Source of the DNA: Mya arenaria
Lineage: Eukaryota > Mollusca > Bivalvia > Myida > Myidae
DNA length: 64,000 nt
Assembly: GCF_026914265.1 (NCBI RefSeq)
Contig: NC_069130.1
Coordinates: 5,741,682 to 5,805,681, forward strand
Direction of reading: 5' to 3'
Position 1 is the stretch's first letter; every line of letters starts with the position of its first letter. The translations under genes were made by a program, and so were the position numbers. Positions 62,148-64,000 of the stretch are shown here, piece by piece. The notes beneath the pieces were generated by a model. The model was given only the letters and a program-made list of their open reading frames with translations, was not told the DNA's origin and did no database searches.

Positions 62148-64000
62148 CTTAAATTCAAGAAAGGTTCAAAAGAAAAAGGCAATCGCCGTAAACAACAAAT
62201 AAACGTTCAAGTATGATTTTGTATGCCTTTGTCAATGAAAGAGATACAAGATTTCCATAATGTAAACATGTAGTTATTTTGATAGCATGTCATGTTATGT
62301 ATACAGTTATCTACGATTTTGATTTGGTAGTGAAATCATATAGTATTTTAAGATATTCATATTCAATTTTTGATTTTCTATTCTGCATAGTGCGTTTAAA
62401 AATGCATTTGTATAAAGTCACAATGTCGATTTTGGCCAGCATATTTGTTTGTATTCACGAATAATAAAGGTTTCATCAGGCTTTTTGTTAGCTATCTAAA
62501 AGTGACAATTGTCGACTAAAATGATAGTTTCCAATGTATTCTCTTGCATGTCCAATTCACCGACAACAATAAACATAAACAGTTTAACCTTGACAATTTT
62601 GATGCGCTGTTAACTTAAAACGAATTAGATCTATGGCGTTATTTTTACACTACACAGGTTATCTATGATAATTAGTATAATATGCTCATCCTCACATTAT
62701 GTATGTATGCATTTATTTGCATTTGCTCATGACAACGTTTTTTATTTCTATTTGTATTCAACCTACATCGGTTCTGTATTATGTGACTTGTTGAATTCGT
62801 ATTTGAAAATGTGTTTGATATTACTTGACTATGTACTGTGATGGTAAACGTCTAATAAAATTATGTTCTGTTCTGTAAATAACTGCAACTTTGGTTCAGA
62901 GGTAATTTTCCTTTTTAGCTATCAACAGCATTGTGTCGTTTTTCGATTCCTTCTATATTTGTTTTGGATATTGTTGTGTTTTCATTTTAATTGTATTTGA
63001 AACATTTGTTATTGTAACACATATTTGATAATTTTAGATCTCTAGCTTATGTGCGTTTTCAACATATGTTTTATGACAAACTAGATTATTATAATCTGTA
63101 ACATTGATCCAACAATAGCAACACATTAAAGCGTGCCACAGGCATGTTATTTACACATACAAATGACATGGCAAATACACTTAAACTTAAAGCATAATTG
63201 GGTCAATTTGAGTGTTGATACAGAAATTCTAGGAGAAAAACTACTCACAATGTCCTTACATATTTAATGCTATCAATAACACTAATTCATTTGTTTGTTT
63301 TTTAAACCCCGTTGAATACTGTGAGCAAATAGAACATATTTAACCATGCTGGATTTAACTTGATGTACTTCTTACTGATTTTATTTTCACCACATTGTTT
63401 GTATTGATACACGTGATTTATTTGACGTTATCGAACACATAGTGGTAACTTTCAATCAATTTTATATGGCTTATAAGAACCGTAACTTTATTTAAAATGT
63501 TGTTTAATGTCTAGTACATAAATGGTATTGTCATCCTATATATGTAGTTGATGGTCATGAGACCTGTGTTGCGCGTGTAAATCGGTCAATTCATTAAAGA
63601 ATGTATAGGAATATTACTAGGTGTATTATACCAATGAAAAAAAAACACATCAAAATATTCAATTGCGTATAATTCACTGGAGAATCATAATTGATCAGCT
63701 GGACGAAGTTCAATATTTATGCAAAAAGCTACAGAAACAAGCTCAGTAGCAAAAAGTTTAAACATAAACCCAGTTTAGTGGCACTGGGCAAACGCTAAAG
63801 ACATAGAACACAACATCACAGACAAGAAACATAGAAGAACAGCACAAAACAAAGAAGTATGTGCAAAACAAAGAAGTATGTGCACTTTTGGGTAAAGTAT
63901 AATCTTAGCGTTCAATAAATATATCCATTAATGTTTTCCGATAAGGCTGATGTTTAAATGATCTGTACCACGGCCAATTAAAGTTTGACAGACCAAGACA
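62148..64000. other. Probable intron or 5' region of the repeat-domain gene
   Basis: AT-rich with no recognisable exon. Because the exon at 62,025-62,147 begins in phase 1 at an acceptor, at least one earlier coding exon must lie here or beyond the window. Confidence 0.5.

Overview
The window looks like nuclear DNA of an invertebrate animal, most likely a bivalve mollusc. The reasons are AT-rich DNA, GT-AG introns, many tandem arrays, tRNA-derived SINEs, MITE-like elements, hAT transposase relics, and proteins that align by eye with metazoan families. A heterodont clam such as Mya is a guess; the species cannot be fixed from the sequence alone.

Three genes can be reconstructed with consistent splice phases, plus one single-exon gene. 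(1) Plus strand, 18,581-24,220: five exons, including a 24-nt microexon, encode about 1,061 residues of a disordered, unrecognised protein. (2) Minus strand, 35,002-29,448: three tiny exons encode a 75-residue twin-CX9C protein recognised as CMC2, a cytochrome c oxidase assembly factor. Its two introns hold large tandem arrays. (3) Minus strand, 29,397-28,600: an intronless ORF encodes METTL1, the catalytic subunit of the tRNA m7G46 methyltransferase. It starts only 50 bp after the CMC2 stop on the same strand, with no polyadenylation signal between, so one dicistronic transcript is plausible. (4) Minus strand, 62,147-47,125: at least 19 exons (about 3,190 codons) encode a large extracellular-type protein made of fibronectin-III-like repeats; its 5' end lies beyond the window. 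One exon carries two opposite reading-frame breaks.

Layout: 1-6.6 kb is mostly unassigned, with trinucleotide tracts and one possible exon. 6.9-15.5 kb is a cluster of three unrelated satellites (64-bp, 18/20-bp and 27-bp units). 15.5-18.5 kb is intergenic with SINE and MITE copies. 18.5-24.2 kb is the disordered-protein gene. 24.2-28.6 kb is repeat-rich flank. 28.6-35.0 kb is the CMC2-METTL1 pair with 33-bp and 25-bp satellites in the CMC2 introns. 35-40.5 kb is mostly unassigned. 40.5-46.3 kb is a transposon graveyard (a nested element and two transposase relics). 47.1-62.1 kb is the repeat-domain gene, and 62.1-64 kb shows no recognisable exon.

No direct functional link between the genes is seen beyond the CMC2-METTL1 linkage. 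Exon boundaries were placed by hand from splice consensus and codon phase. Family names come from recognised motifs, not from a database search.
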